Positions 10,753 through 19,095 are shown, counted from the first letter of the stretch. The stretch: DNA of 45,280 bases from Actinomycetes bacterium (GCA_036510875.1 DATCDE010000036.1:1-45280); one strand, 5' to 3'. Numbers and translations are program-made. The notes: a model not told the origin generated them from the letters alone.

Positions 10753-11955
10753 GTGAAACTCGAGGGCTCGCTCGATGCCTTCGGCCTCCCGGACATCTTC
10801 CAGCTGCTGAGCCACACGAAGAAGACCGGAGGCCTGCACCTGCGGCGCGGGGGAGCCGACGGTGTCGTCTACTTCGCGGACGGCGCGGTCTGCGGCGCCT
10901 CGGCCGACGAGCGCCAGCAGACGCTGGCCCGACGGCTGGTCGGCAGCGGCACCGTGGACGACGACGCGCTACGGTCTGCGGTCCAGCGCGCGGTCAACGA
11001 CCAGGTGGGCATCGGCCGGGCGCTGCTCGAGTCGAACGCGGTCGACCCCGAGCTGCTGCGCGAGGCCGCCACCGAGCAGACCTTCGACGCGGTGTTCGAC
11101 TTGATGTGCTGGACCGAGGGCGACTTCGCCTTCGCGGGCGACGAGTCGGACCCGGACGGCGTCGGGCTGCGGCTGCCCGCCGACACGGTGGTCGACGAGG
11201 CGCAGAGCCGGCGCGAGGCCTGGGATGCCGCGGCCTCCGGCGTGCCGTCGCCGGACACCGTCCTGGCCATGCCCGTCGTCCTCGACGACGATCCCGCCTT
11301 GACCAGGGACGAGTGGGCGCTGCTGGCCCTCGTCGACGGCCGTCGCCCGGTTCGGGAGATCGTCGAGCTCACCGGGGCCGGCCAGTTCGCCGTCGTGTCC
11401 ACGCTCTCCCGTCTGGTCGAGCGCGGGTTGCTCGGTGTCCGCAACGACGCGCACGACCATGCGGCCGTCGTCGCCCGCCGGCTCGCCCTGCTCTCCCCGC
11501 TGGAGCGAGAAGGCAAGCGCCAACGCGGGAATGAGAGCGACGCGGGCGGCGCCGAAAAGCCCGCCTCTGAGGAGCCTGAACCAGCGCCGGTCGTGTCGTC
11601 AGCCACGACCGAGGCGGCACCTGAGACTGCCGACGAGCCGGACTCATCGGCGGACGAGCAGCCGCACGACCTTGAGCCGGTGGGCATCTCTGCCGTCCGG
11701 CAGGAGACGCTGGCTCCCGTGATGACCACGGATCAGCCGTCGCCCCTGAGTCGCGTGCACGTCAACGTCTCCCAGCAGGCCGGTTCACCGCTGCGGGTGG
11801 GCGAGAGCACCCTCGGTGGGGGCCTGAGCGGGGTCGGTGGCGTCGTGGGCAGCACCGCGACCGCGCCCGAGCCGGCATCGTCGGCCATCGAACGTGACCC
11901 CAATGTCAACCGCAGCCTCCTGCTGAGGCTCATCGCCGGCGTCAGGGGGCTGTGA
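10753..11955 (+). CDS. DUF4388 (PATAN-like) domain protein
   Basis: A 400-residue protein. The first ~110 residues match DUF4388: KLEGSLDAFGLPDIFQLLSHTKKTGGLHLRRGG, then a helical segment around FDLMCWTEGDFAFA. DUF4388/PATAN domains occur in bacterial signalling proteins, some linked to gliding or T4P motility. A second region (about 175-240: LTRDEWALLALVDGRRPVREIVELTG) looks like a winged helix. The rest is acidic, disordered sequence that ends in a short amphipathic helix NRSLLLRLIAGVRGL, a possible docking peptide. Translation starts at GTG 10753, 38 bases after the roadblock gene; the GTPase follows after one base. Confidence 0.8.
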   Translation: MKLEGSLDAFGLPDIFQLLSHTKKTGGLHLRRGGADGVVYFADGAVCGASADERQQTLARRLVGSGTVDDDALRSAVQRAVNDQVGIGRALLESNAVDPELLREAATEQTFDAVFDLMCWTEGDFAFAGDESDPDGVGLRLPADTVVDEAQSRREAWDAAASGVPSPDTVLAMPVVLDDDPALTRDEWALLALVDGRRPVREIVELTGAGQFAVVSTLSRLVERGLLGVRNDAHDHAAVVARRLALLSPLEREGKRQRGNESDAGGAEKPASEEPEPAPVVSSATTEAAPETADEPDSSADEQPHDLEPVGISAVRQETLAPVMTTDQPSPLSRVHVNVSQQAGSPLRVGESTLGGGLSGVGGVVGSTATAPEPASSAIERDPNVNRSLLLRLIAGVRGL

Positions 11956-11956
11956 G

Positions 11957-12532
11957 ATGGCGACCAAGGCGCGTAGCCGTCGTGGTGGACAGGCGGTGAA
12001 GATCGTCGTCACCGGCCCGTTCTCGGCCGGCAAGACCACGCTCATCCGCACCATCAGCGAGATCACCGTGCTGTCGACCGAGCGCAGCATCACCGACTCG
12101 ACCCGCAGCCGCAAGGCCGAGACGACAGTGGCCATGGACTTCGGCCGCATCACGATCGACCGTGAGCTGGTGCTCTACCTGTTCGGGACGCCCGGCCAGG
12201 AGCGGTTCGACTTCATGTGGGAGATCCTCGGCGAGGGCATGCTCGGCTACGTGCTCCTGGTGGACGCCGAGCGCGAGGACTCCCTCATCGAGGCGGTGGG
12301 CATCCTGGACGCGTTCCGGCGGATGGCCCGGGTGCCGTTCGTGGTGGCGCTGAACCGCTCGAGCGCGGTGGATGACCGCACCGAGGACCGGATCCGAGAC
12401 GTGCTGCAGCTGGGACCGGAGACGGCGCTGCTGCCGGTGGACGCCACCGACAAGGAGTCGGTCAAGGGCGTGCTGCTGGCGCTGCTCTACGCCGTGCTGG
12501 ACGAGGTCGAGACCGAGCGCGCCTCCGTCTGA
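11957..12532 (+). CDS. Small Ras-like GTPase (CvnD/MglA-like)
   Basis: A 191-residue P-loop GTPase. G1 is GPFSAGKTT (residues 20-28) and G3 is FGTPGQERF (76-84), the CvnD/MglA-type variant in which the usual Asp is Thr. A conserved Thr in switch I is probably in STERSITDSTR. The G4 region reads ALNRSSAVDD (131-140), so the Asp of NKxD that reads the guanine base is missing; G5 may be VDATD (161-165). Roadblock plus GTPase pairs occur in actinobacterial conservons (cvnB/cvnD) and in Myxococcus (mglB/mglA), where the GTPase sets T4P polarity. Here the pair sits at the head of the pilus locus, so a matching role is inferred. No membrane segment is seen. Confidence 0.88.
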   Translation: MATKARSRRGGQAVKIVVTGPFSAGKTTLIRTISEITVLSTERSITDSTRSRKAETTVAMDFGRITIDRELVLYLFGTPGQERFDFMWEILGEGMLGYVLLVDAEREDSLIEAVGILDAFRRMARVPFVVALNRSSAVDDRTEDRIRDVLQLGPETALLPVDATDKESVKGVLLALLYAVLDEVETERASV

Positions 12533-12549
12533 GTCGAGAATCTCTCGAC
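12533..12549 (+). other. Small perfect hairpin before the O-antigen-ligase-like gene
   Basis: GTCGAGA / TCTCGAC form a 7-bp stem with a 3-base loop directly after the GTPase stop and just before the AGGAG site of the next gene. It could attenuate transcription or affect translation of the ligase gene. It is too short to call a terminator. Confidence 0.35.
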
Positions 12550-12561
12550 CTACAGGAGTGG

Positions 12562-14004
12562 TTGGATCCCGCCGATCCTTCAGCCGTGACGATCGCTGAG
12601 CGGCTGGGAGTCGCGCTGGGGGAGGCATCCGAGACCGACCGAGCCACCACGTGGGGCTCCCCGATGACGTGGATCGGGCTGGTCGTCGTGGCCTTGCTCG
12701 TCACCTGGTTCCCGCACCCCTTCGGCGGACGTGATGTCGGTGCCACGTCAGTCGCTGCCATCGGGGTGGCTGTCAGCCTCGTCCTGGTCCGGCCCTGGCG
12801 CTCGGCCGGGCCGGCGCTGATCGGCCTGCTGGCCTGGCTCGCGGTCGCAGCGCTCCTCGTGGTCCCGTTGACCAGCGGGGGGCGTGGCGCGGCGGTGGCG
12901 GCAACGACCTATGGCCTGGCTGCCGGTGCCTTCCTGCTGACTCGCTGGCTGGGCAGGGATGATCTGGCTCGCCGGGCCCTGGTCGCCGCGGTCGCGCTCG
13001 GCGGGATCCTGCAGTTCGGCTGGGCGTTCCTGCCCTGGTGGGGATCCGGTGACCCCGCCCACGGGATGGTCGGAACGTACTACTGGAAGAACCAGTACGC
13101 GGCGGCGCTGCTGGCCCCCGCGGTTCTCGGGCTGGCTCTCGCGGTCCTCAACCGGCGCCCTTGGCGCCTGATCGGCTGGGTCGCAGCCCCGCTGTCGGTG
13201 ACCGGGACGTTCCTGTCCGGCTCGCGGGCGGCGTTGGCCATCCTCGCGGTCGGCTGGCTCGTCGTCGGCGTGCTTCTCGTGGCTGGGGCGAAGCAGCGGC
13301 GTGCCCGAGTGGTCCGGTGGGTCGCTGTCTCCCTGCTGACCGCGGCGGTGGCCGTCGTCCTGCCCGGCCCGCCGCTGTTCTCCCACCAGCGATCACCACT
13401 GAGCCAGACGGTGGCGAGCACCGCCGATGGTCATCTGCAGTCCAGCGGCGACTACCGGCTGCAGGTCTGGACCGAGGCCGTCCACGTCTTCACCGACCAC
13501 CCGCTGACGGGCGCCGGCTACGGCCGGGTGGCCTCGGCGACGGCAGCGTGGAAACCGGCGGGCTGGCCGGTGTCGTCGCTGGTGCACAACGGTGCGCTTC
13601 AGGCCCTGGCGGACGGCGGCCTGTTGCTGGCCGTCCCGTTCCTGGTCCTGCTCGGGGCGGCGGTTCTCGTCCTGCTGCGCAGGGCGGTCCCGAAGGGGGG
13701 ATCAGAGCGGGATCCGTTGGTCGAGGTGGCCGCCGTCGCCGGTCTGATGCTGATCGCGCACTCGATGGTCGACTTCGACTGGTCCTACCCGGCGCTGGCC
13801 GTGATCACCGCCGTCGTCATCGGGCTGGCGATCCCCGCCCGGCCGGTCCAGCAGGTGGGAGTCACTGCGGGTCAGTCGAGAGCCACCGGCTGGCTGGCCG
13901 CGGTGCTGGTGGGCTCGCTCGTGGTCGGGGGCCTCGCCTCGTGGGGGCAACAGTTCCACATCAACGCGTCCGTCGCAGTCACGAGCCAGGGGGCCAGCAA
14001 GTGA
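12562..14004 (+). CDS. O-antigen ligase/polymerase-like (Wzy_C family) membrane protein
   Basis: A 480-residue polytopic membrane protein with about 12 hydrophobic segments. The family hallmark is the central YYWKNQYAAALLAPAVL...FLSGSRAA, followed by a periplasmic-type loop with DYRLQVWTEAVHVFTDHPLTGAGYGRV and a late VHNGALQALADGGLL, as in WaaL/Wzy/PglL proteins. These transfer or polymerise lipid-linked glycans. Its place inside the pilus operon, with its stop overlapping the pilB start (GTGA), suggests pilin O-glycosylation (inference). The start is uncertain: TTG at 12562 has AGGAG only 3 bases upstream, while GTG at 12586 would shorten it by 8 residues. Confidence 0.8.
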   Translation: MDPADPSAVTIAERLGVALGEASETDRATTWGSPMTWIGLVVVALLVTWFPHPFGGRDVGATSVAAIGVAVSLVLVRPWRSAGPALIGLLAWLAVAALLVVPLTSGGRGAAVAATTYGLAAGAFLLTRWLGRDDLARRALVAAVALGGILQFGWAFLPWWGSGDPAHGMVGTYYWKNQYAAALLAPAVLGLALAVLNRRPWRLIGWVAAPLSVTGTFLSGSRAALAILAVGWLVVGVLLVAGAKQRRARVVRWVAVSLLTAAVAVVLPGPPLFSHQRSPLSQTVASTADGHLQSSGDYRLQVWTEAVHVFTDHPLTGAGYGRVASATAAWKPAGWPVSSLVHNGALQALADGGLLLAVPFLVLLGAAVLVLLRRAVPKGGSERDPLVEVAAVAGLMLIAHSMVDFDWSYPALAVITAVVIGLAIPARPVQQVGVTAGQSRATGWLAAVLVGSLVVGGLASWGQQFHINASVAVTSQGASK

Positions 14005-15665
14005 AGCAGTTGGGGGACATTCTGCTCGAGGGTGGCTTGGTCACCCATGAGCAGCTGCAGGCGGCCTTCGAGGTGCACGAGTCGGCGGGTCGGGCGCTCG
14101 GCCGGGTCCTCGTCGACCAGGGTGTCTTGTCCGAGAGCCAGCTGGTGGCCGCTCTGGCCACTCAGATCGGCATGCGGTTCGTCGAGCTGGGCGACCAGCA
14201 GGTCGACCCGTCGGCCATGTCACTCGTTCCGGCGGCGCTCGCCCGCCGCTACGTCGTCCTGCCGTTCGGGTTCGAGGACGGCAAGCTGCTCCTCGCCATG
14301 GCCGATCCGGCCAACTTCCTGGCCATCGAGGACGTCCGGGCGGTCGCCCAGGTCGAGGTCAAGCCGTGCGTCGCGACCCGGCAGGACGTGCTGGCCGCGA
14401 TCGACCGGCTGTACCGGGCCGACTCCGAGCTCGAGGACCTGACAGCGGTCCTGGACACCTCGAACGATGAGGAGGACCTCTCCAAGGTCACGGCGGACGT
14501 CGACGACGCCCCGATCGTGCGCTACGTCAACATGCTGATCACCCAGGCGATTCAGGACCGTGCCTCTGACATCCACCTGGAACCCACGGAGCGCGACCTG
14601 CGGGTGCGCTACCGCATCGACGGCGTCCTGCACGAGGTGATGCGCTCCCCGAAGAACGTGCAGGCGGGTGTGATCAGCCGGTTGAAGATCATGGCCGACA
14701 TCAACATCGCGGAGCGCCGGATCCCCCAGGACGGCCGCCTGTCGGTGTCGAGCAACGGCAAGAAGGTCGATCTCCGGGTGGCGACGCTTCCCACGGTGTG
14801 GGGGGAGAAGGTCGTCATGCGAATCCTGGACAACTCCACCGCGCGCCTCGACCTGTCGGACCTGGGGTTTTCGGACGGCAACTACGAGCGGTACTCCAAG
14901 AGCTTCACCAAGCCCTACGGGATGATTCTGGTCACCGGGCCGACCGGTTCCGGAAAGTCGACGACGCTGTACGCGACGCTGAACATCCTGAACAAGCCCG
15001 AGGTCAACATCATCACGGTGGAGGACCCGGTCGAGTACCGGCTGCCGGGGGTCAACCAGGTGCAGACCAACAACAAGGCCGGGCTGACCTTCGCCTCGGC
15101 GCTGCGCTCGATCCTGCGCTCGGACCCCGACATCGTCCTCATCGGTGAGATCCGGGACCACGAGACGGCCCAGATCGCCATCGAGGCGGCGCTGACGGGT
15201 CACTTGGTCCTGGCCACGCTGCACACGAACGACGCGCCGAGCGCCATCACCCGGCTGACCGAGATGCGCATCGAGCCCTTCCTGGTCGGCTCGGCCGTCG
15301 ATGCCGTGCTCGCCCAGCGGCTGGCCCGGCGGCTGTGCACCAAGTGCAAGGAGCCGTACGACCCGACGCCCGACATGCTCCGGGCCGCCCGATACCCGTG
15401 GCAGGAGGGGGATCAGATCCCCACCTTCTACCGGGCGGTCGGATGCCCAGCCTGCGCCAAGACCGGCTACCGGGGGCGGTTGGCGCTGCACGAGGTCATG
15501 CAGGTCACCGAGGAGATCGAGCGGCTGACGGTCGAGCACAGCTCGGCGTCGACCATCAACGAGGCGGCCATCGCCCAGGGCATGGTGACGCTCCGCAACG
15601 ACGGGCTGGCCAAGGTCGCCCAGGGGGTCACGTCGATGGACGAGATCCTGCGCGTCGTGGTCTGA
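14001..15665 (+). CDS. pilB: Type IV pilus extension ATPase PilB
   Basis: A 554-residue GspE/PilB-type ATPase that powers pilus assembly at the inner face of the membrane. The N-terminal T2SSE_N domain (about 1-150: MKQLGDILLEGGLVTHEQLQ) is followed by the catalytic domain with Walker A GPTGSGKST (about 312-320), Asp box, Walker B IGEIRD (about 380) and His box. A zinc-binding tetracysteine, CTKC (about 446) ... CPAC (about 481), is typical of PilB/GspE and absent from PilT. The GTG at 14001 overlaps the previous stop. It is the last gene of the first pilus transcription unit; pilT has its own promoter. Confidence 0.96.
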   Translation: MKQLGDILLEGGLVTHEQLQAAFEVHESAGRALGRVLVDQGVLSESQLVAALATQIGMRFVELGDQQVDPSAMSLVPAALARRYVVLPFGFEDGKLLLAMADPANFLAIEDVRAVAQVEVKPCVATRQDVLAAIDRLYRADSELEDLTAVLDTSNDEEDLSKVTADVDDAPIVRYVNMLITQAIQDRASDIHLEPTERDLRVRYRIDGVLHEVMRSPKNVQAGVISRLKIMADINIAERRIPQDGRLSVSSNGKKVDLRVATLPTVWGEKVVMRILDNSTARLDLSDLGFSDGNYERYSKSFTKPYGMILVTGPTGSGKSTTLYATLNILNKPEVNIITVEDPVEYRLPGVNQVQTNNKAGLTFASALRSILRSDPDIVLIGEIRDHETAQIAIEAALTGHLVLATLHTNDAPSAITRLTEMRIEPFLVGSAVDAVLAQRLARRLCTKCKEPYDPTPDMLRAARYPWQEGDQIPTFYRAVGCPACAKTGYRGRLALHEVMQVTEEIERLTVEHSSASTINEAAIAQGMVTLRNDGLAKVAQGVTSMDEILRVVV

Positions 15666-15692
15666 GGTTGTCGGTTCGAACCACCGGTCAGG

Positions 15693-15719
15693 CTCAAGCG
15701 GCCGAGGTGAACGACCGAT
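15693..15719 (+). promoter_or_regulatory. FliA/WhiG-like promoter for pilT-pilC
   Basis: CTCAAG (15693-15698), 14 bases, GACCGAT (15713-15719), in the 113-bp gap between pilB and pilT and 59 bases before the pilT start. It has the same spacing as the other six sites in the pilus locus. Confidence 0.6.
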
Positions 15720-15778
15720 GCCTCGGAGGACAACCGATCAGGCTCGCGCCGTTGGGCGCGACCGTGAAGGGGGCAGGT

Positions 15779-17368
15779 GTGGAGACCTCCGGGTACAGCG
15801 GGGGATTCGTCCCGGGACCGAATCCGGTCCCGGCTCAGGACGAGTCCGTCCCGCCGTTGTCGCCGTTGGACGCCGCGTGGCAGCCGCCGCATCCGGCCGA
15901 GGCGCAGCTGCCGCCCCCCCCGTTCCCGGTGGGGCAGGCGACGCCTGAGGCATCGTCCATCGCGCTCGTGCCGCTCGACGACATCAGCCCGTCTGAGGCG
16001 GTCTCGATGTTCGGGCTGCCTGATGCGGCGCCGGTGTTCACCCCTGAGGCCGTTCCGGCGCAGCCGGTGATGGTGCCGGCCGCGGTGGCCCAGCCGGTCC
16101 TGGCGGCCGAGCCGGTCGCCGCGGTCGTCCCGTTACTCGAGCCGGTGGGCGCGCCGGAGCCACTCGCGGTCGCCCCGGTCTGGACGGAGCCTCCGGTCGA
16201 GCCGGTCGAGCCGCCGGCGGCACCCACGGTGACGATCGCTCAGACGGAAGCCTTCGAGGGTGCCTACCATCGCGGCAGCACAGAGGAGGACACCCAGGAG
16301 GGCGACCTCAACCTGCACGAGCTGCTGGCCCTGGTCCTCGAGCGCAGCGCGTCCGACCTCCACCTGACCTCCGGCTCGCGGCCGCAGCTGCGGCTCAACG
16401 GGCACCTGACCCCGCTCGAGGACTACCCCGAGCTGACCCCGGCGATCATCCAGCGGGCCATGTACGCCACGATCACGCAGCGGCAGCGGGAGAAGTTCGA
16501 GGAGCAGCTCGAGCTGGACTTCGCCTACTCCGTTCCGGGCAAGGCCCGGTTCCGGGTGAACCTGTACCGCCAGCGGGACTCGGTCGGCGCCGCCTTCCGG
16601 CTGATCCCGTTCGAGCTCAAGAAGCTCGAGGACCTCGGCGTTCCGCCGTCGGTCGCGAACTTCGCGATGCTGCCGCGGGGCTTCGTCCTGGTCACCGGGC
16701 CGACCGGCTCGGGCAAGTCGACGACCCTGGCCTCGCTGGTCGACCTTGCCAACCGGCAGCGCCGGGACCACATCATGACCGTCGAGGACCCGATCGAGTT
16801 CCTACACAACCACCAGTCCTGCATCGTCAACCAGCGTGAGGTGGGGGAGGACACGCACTCCTTCGCCAACGCGCTGAAGCACGTGCTGCGGCAGGACCCC
16901 GACATCATCCTGGTCGGCGAGATGCGGGACCTCGAGACGATCTCTGTCGCGCTCACCGCGGCTGAGACCGGCCACCTGGTCTTCGCCACCCTGCACACCC
17001 AGGACGCCGCCCAGACCATCGACCGCATCATCGACGTCTTCCCCCCGCACCAGCAGCAGCAGGTGCGGGTGCAGCTGGCGGGATCGCTCCAGGGGGTGGT
17101 CGCCCAGACCCTGGCCCGCACCGTCGACGGTCGCAGCCGCGTCGTCGCCACGGAGGTCCTCGTCGCGACGCCGGCCATCCGCAACCTGGTCCGCGAAGGC
17201 AAGACCCACCAGATCTACTCCGCCATGCAGGCGGGCTCCCAGCACGGCATGCACACGATGGACCAGCACCTGGCTGACCTGGTGAAGCGGGGACGCATCA
17301 CCTATGAGACCGGCCTGGAGAAGTGCCACCACATCGAGGACTTCAACCGGCTTTCCGGCCGGGGCTGA
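15779..17368 (+). CDS. pilT: Type IV pilus retraction ATPase PilT with long N-terminal extension
   Basis: A 529-residue protein; the last ~350 residues are a normal PilT: LHELLALVLERSASDLHLTSG, Walker A GPTGSGKST (about 305-313), Walker B VGEMRD (about 378), the AIRNLVREGK motif typical of PilT, and no tetracysteine. It drives pilus retraction. The first ~175 residues are a Pro/Val/Glu-rich low-complexity segment with repeated EPV/EPL motifs, similar in style to the tail of the roadblock protein. GTG at 15779 was chosen for the GAAGGGGG site 5 bases upstream; another GTG at 15764 would add five residues. Confidence 0.93.
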   Translation: METSGYSGGFVPGPNPVPAQDESVPPLSPLDAAWQPPHPAEAQLPPPPFPVGQATPEASSIALVPLDDISPSEAVSMFGLPDAAPVFTPEAVPAQPVMVPAAVAQPVLAAEPVAAVVPLLEPVGAPEPLAVAPVWTEPPVEPVEPPAAPTVTIAQTEAFEGAYHRGSTEEDTQEGDLNLHELLALVLERSASDLHLTSGSRPQLRLNGHLTPLEDYPELTPAIIQRAMYATITQRQREKFEEQLELDFAYSVPGKARFRVNLYRQRDSVGAAFRLIPFELKKLEDLGVPPSVANFAMLPRGFVLVTGPTGSGKSTTLASLVDLANRQRRDHIMTVEDPIEFLHNHQSCIVNQREVGEDTHSFANALKHVLRQDPDIILVGEMRDLETISVALTAAETGHLVFATLHTQDAAQTIDRIIDVFPPHQQQQVRVQLAGSLQGVVAQTLARTVDGRSRVVATEVLVATPAIRNLVREGKTHQIYSAMQAGSQHGMHTMDQHLADLVKRGRITYETGLEKCHHIEDFNRLSGRG

Positions 17369-17379
17369 GAGGCAGACTG

Positions 17380-18606
17380 ATGGCTACAGCGACCATGACC
17401 TTCCAGTACTCGGTGCGGGACCGGACCGGGAAGCTGGTCACCGGCAAGATCGATGCCGACTCGCCGGGTGCGGTGGCGAGCAAGCTGAAGAGCATGGGCT
17501 ACGCCCCGGTGAGCATCACCCAGACCAACGCCGGCATGTCGCGCGAGATCAACATGCCGAAGCTCGGCGCGAAGGTGAAGCTCAAGGACCTGGCGGTCTT
17601 CTCCCGCCAGTTCGCCACCATGATCAACTCGGGGCTGTCGCTACTGAGGGCCTTGAGCATCCTCGAGGAGCAGAGCGAGAACAAGGAGCTGAGCAAGGTT
17701 CTGACCCTGGTCCGCCAGGACGTCGAGACCGGGCAGTCGCTGTCCTCCGCGCTGGGCCAGCACCCCGACATCTTCCCGCCGCTCATGGTCAACATGATCA
17801 AGGCCGGCGAGGTCGGCGGCTTCCTCGACTCGGTCATGCTGCAGATCGCAGAGAACTACGAGACAGAGACCAAGCTGCGCGGCAAGGTCAAGTCGGCGAT
17901 GACCTACCCGGTGGTCGTCTTCATCATCGCCATCCTCGCCGTCATCGGCATGCTGATCTTCATCGTCCCGGTGTTCGCCAACCTGTTCAAGACGCTGGGC
18001 GGTCAGTTGCCGGCCCCGACGCGGGTGTTGGTGTTCTTCTCCGACGTGCTCAAGACCTGGGCTCCTGTCATCGTCATCGTGCTTGTGGCCGGCTTCATCG
18101 TCTGGACGAAGGTCAAGCGCACCGAGCGGGTCCGTAACGTCGTCGACCCGCTCAAGCTGAAGGCCCCGATCTTCGGCAACCTCTTCCAGAAGATCGCGCT
18201 CAGCCGCTTCACCCGCAACCTTGGCACCCTCATGCGCTCCGGCGTGCCGATCCTGCAGAGCCTGGACATCGTCGCCGACACGACGGGGAACGTCGTGGTG
18301 GCTAGGGCGGTGCGCGACGTGCAGGACAGCGTCCGCAAGGGTGAGTCGCTGACCGCGCCGCTGGCCAACCACGCGGTCTTCCCACCGATGGTGGTTCAGA
18401 TGATGTCCGTCGGTGAGGACACCGGCGCTCTGGACACGATGCTGCACAAGATCTCTGACTTCTACGACCAGGAGGTTGAAGCGACCACCGAAGCGCTGAC
18501 CTCACTCATCGAGCCGTTGATGATCGCGGTCCTCGGCGGGATCATCGGCTCCATGATCATCGCGCTCTACATGCCGATCTTCAAGATCTTCGACCTGATC
18601 AAGTAG
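17380..18606 (+). CDS. pilC: Type IV pilus inner-membrane platform protein PilC
   Basis: A 408-residue GspF/PilC-family protein that couples the PilB and PilT motors to the growing pilus. It has two T2SSF domains (around 65-190 and 270-400), each with the FSRQFATMINSGLSLLRAL / FTRNLGTLMRSGVPILQSL type start. TM segments are near 177-203 (VVVFIIAILAVIGMLIFIVP), 226-245 and 375-400. The ATG at 17380 is 11 bases after the pilT stop. A strong hairpin follows the gene, so the pilins downstream are separate units. Confidence 0.96.
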   Translation: MATATMTFQYSVRDRTGKLVTGKIDADSPGAVASKLKSMGYAPVSITQTNAGMSREINMPKLGAKVKLKDLAVFSRQFATMINSGLSLLRALSILEEQSENKELSKVLTLVRQDVETGQSLSSALGQHPDIFPPLMVNMIKAGEVGGFLDSVMLQIAENYETETKLRGKVKSAMTYPVVVFIIAILAVIGMLIFIVPVFANLFKTLGGQLPAPTRVLVFFSDVLKTWAPVIVIVLVAGFIVWTKVKRTERVRNVVDPLKLKAPIFGNLFQKIALSRFTRNLGTLMRSGVPILQSLDIVADTTGNVVVARAVRDVQDSVRKGESLTAPLANHAVFPPMVVQMMSVGEDTGALDTMLHKISDFYDQEVEATTEALTSLIEPLMIAVLGGIIGSMIIALYMPIFKIFDLIK

Positions 18607-18623
18607 CTCGCTCGCGCTGCGCG

Positions 18624-18663
18624 CGACCGATGGGGCCCAGGAATGGCCGGGCCCCATCGGTCG
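18624..18663 (+). terminator. Hairpin terminator after pilC
   Basis: A perfect 15-bp stem (arms 18624-18638 and 18649-18663, starting CGACCGATGG) with a 10-base loop, 17 bases after the pilC stop. No T tract follows. Confidence 0.85.
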
Positions 18664-18703
18664 TAGGTCCCAACGGGTGATCTTCGCGTGGTTGCAGCTA
18701 GCC

Positions 18704-18730
18704 CTCAAGCCGACCACCTGGCCGGTCGAT
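18704..18730 (+). promoter_or_regulatory. FliA/WhiG-like promoter of the first pilin gene
   Basis: CTCAAG (18704-18709), 14 bases, GGTCGAT (18724-18730). The same boxes recur in the duplicated region before the second pilin gene. Transcription would start near 18737, giving a leader of about 150 nt before the ATG at 18887. Confidence 0.65.
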
Positions 18731-18740
18731 CACACCCTAG

Positions 18741-18840
18741 TCATCGAGTTGCACGGACAAGGGACGAACACGCCAGCCGCGAAATGGGTGCGGGCGCCCA
18801 GTCGGTCTGCATCGATCGGGTCTTTCCAGGGCGCCGTGGG
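18741..18840 (+). other. Structured leader of first pilin gene, diverged copy of the riboswitch-like leader
   Basis: This leader aligns base for base over much of its length with the leader at 19515-19635: both share TCAT-GAG-TGCA, then a GAC-A----ACG--CAC-CC stretch and GGGT-----GCC. The GEMM core GCAAAGCC of the second leader reads as GCGGGCGCC here. It is probably a decayed or altered cyclic-di-GMP aptamer. Confidence 0.35.
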
Positions 18841-19095
18841 GGATCTGTCGGAGTAGCTCACCGAACTGTCCCGGAGGGGAACACACATGCTCGAACGGAT
18901 CCGCAAGGCCCAGGAGGAGCACGAGGGTGGCTTCACCCTCATCGAGCTCCTGGTCGTCATCATCATCATCGGCATCCTCGCCGCGATCGCCATTCCGGTC
19001 TTCCTGAACCAGCGGAAGAAGGCCGTGGACGCGTCGCTGAAGTCCGACCTCCGCACCATGGCCACCGCCGAGGAGACCTACTTCGTGGACAACCG
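18827..19095 (+). repeat. Copy 1 of tandem duplication (leader end and 5' half of pilin gene)
   Basis: The stretch is nearly identical, without gaps, to 19622-19890 (offset 795 bases). It covers the last 60 bases of the leader, including CGGAGTAGCTCACCGA and the CCGGAGGGG ribosome site, and about the first 70 codons of the pilin. The 3' halves of the two genes are clearly diverged. Confidence 0.9.

Noticed and set aside
15672-15690. GGTTCGAACC in the pilB-pilT gap as part of a tRNA
   Set aside because: Only the T-loop-like palindrome is present; no acceptor or anticodon stem can be built around it.
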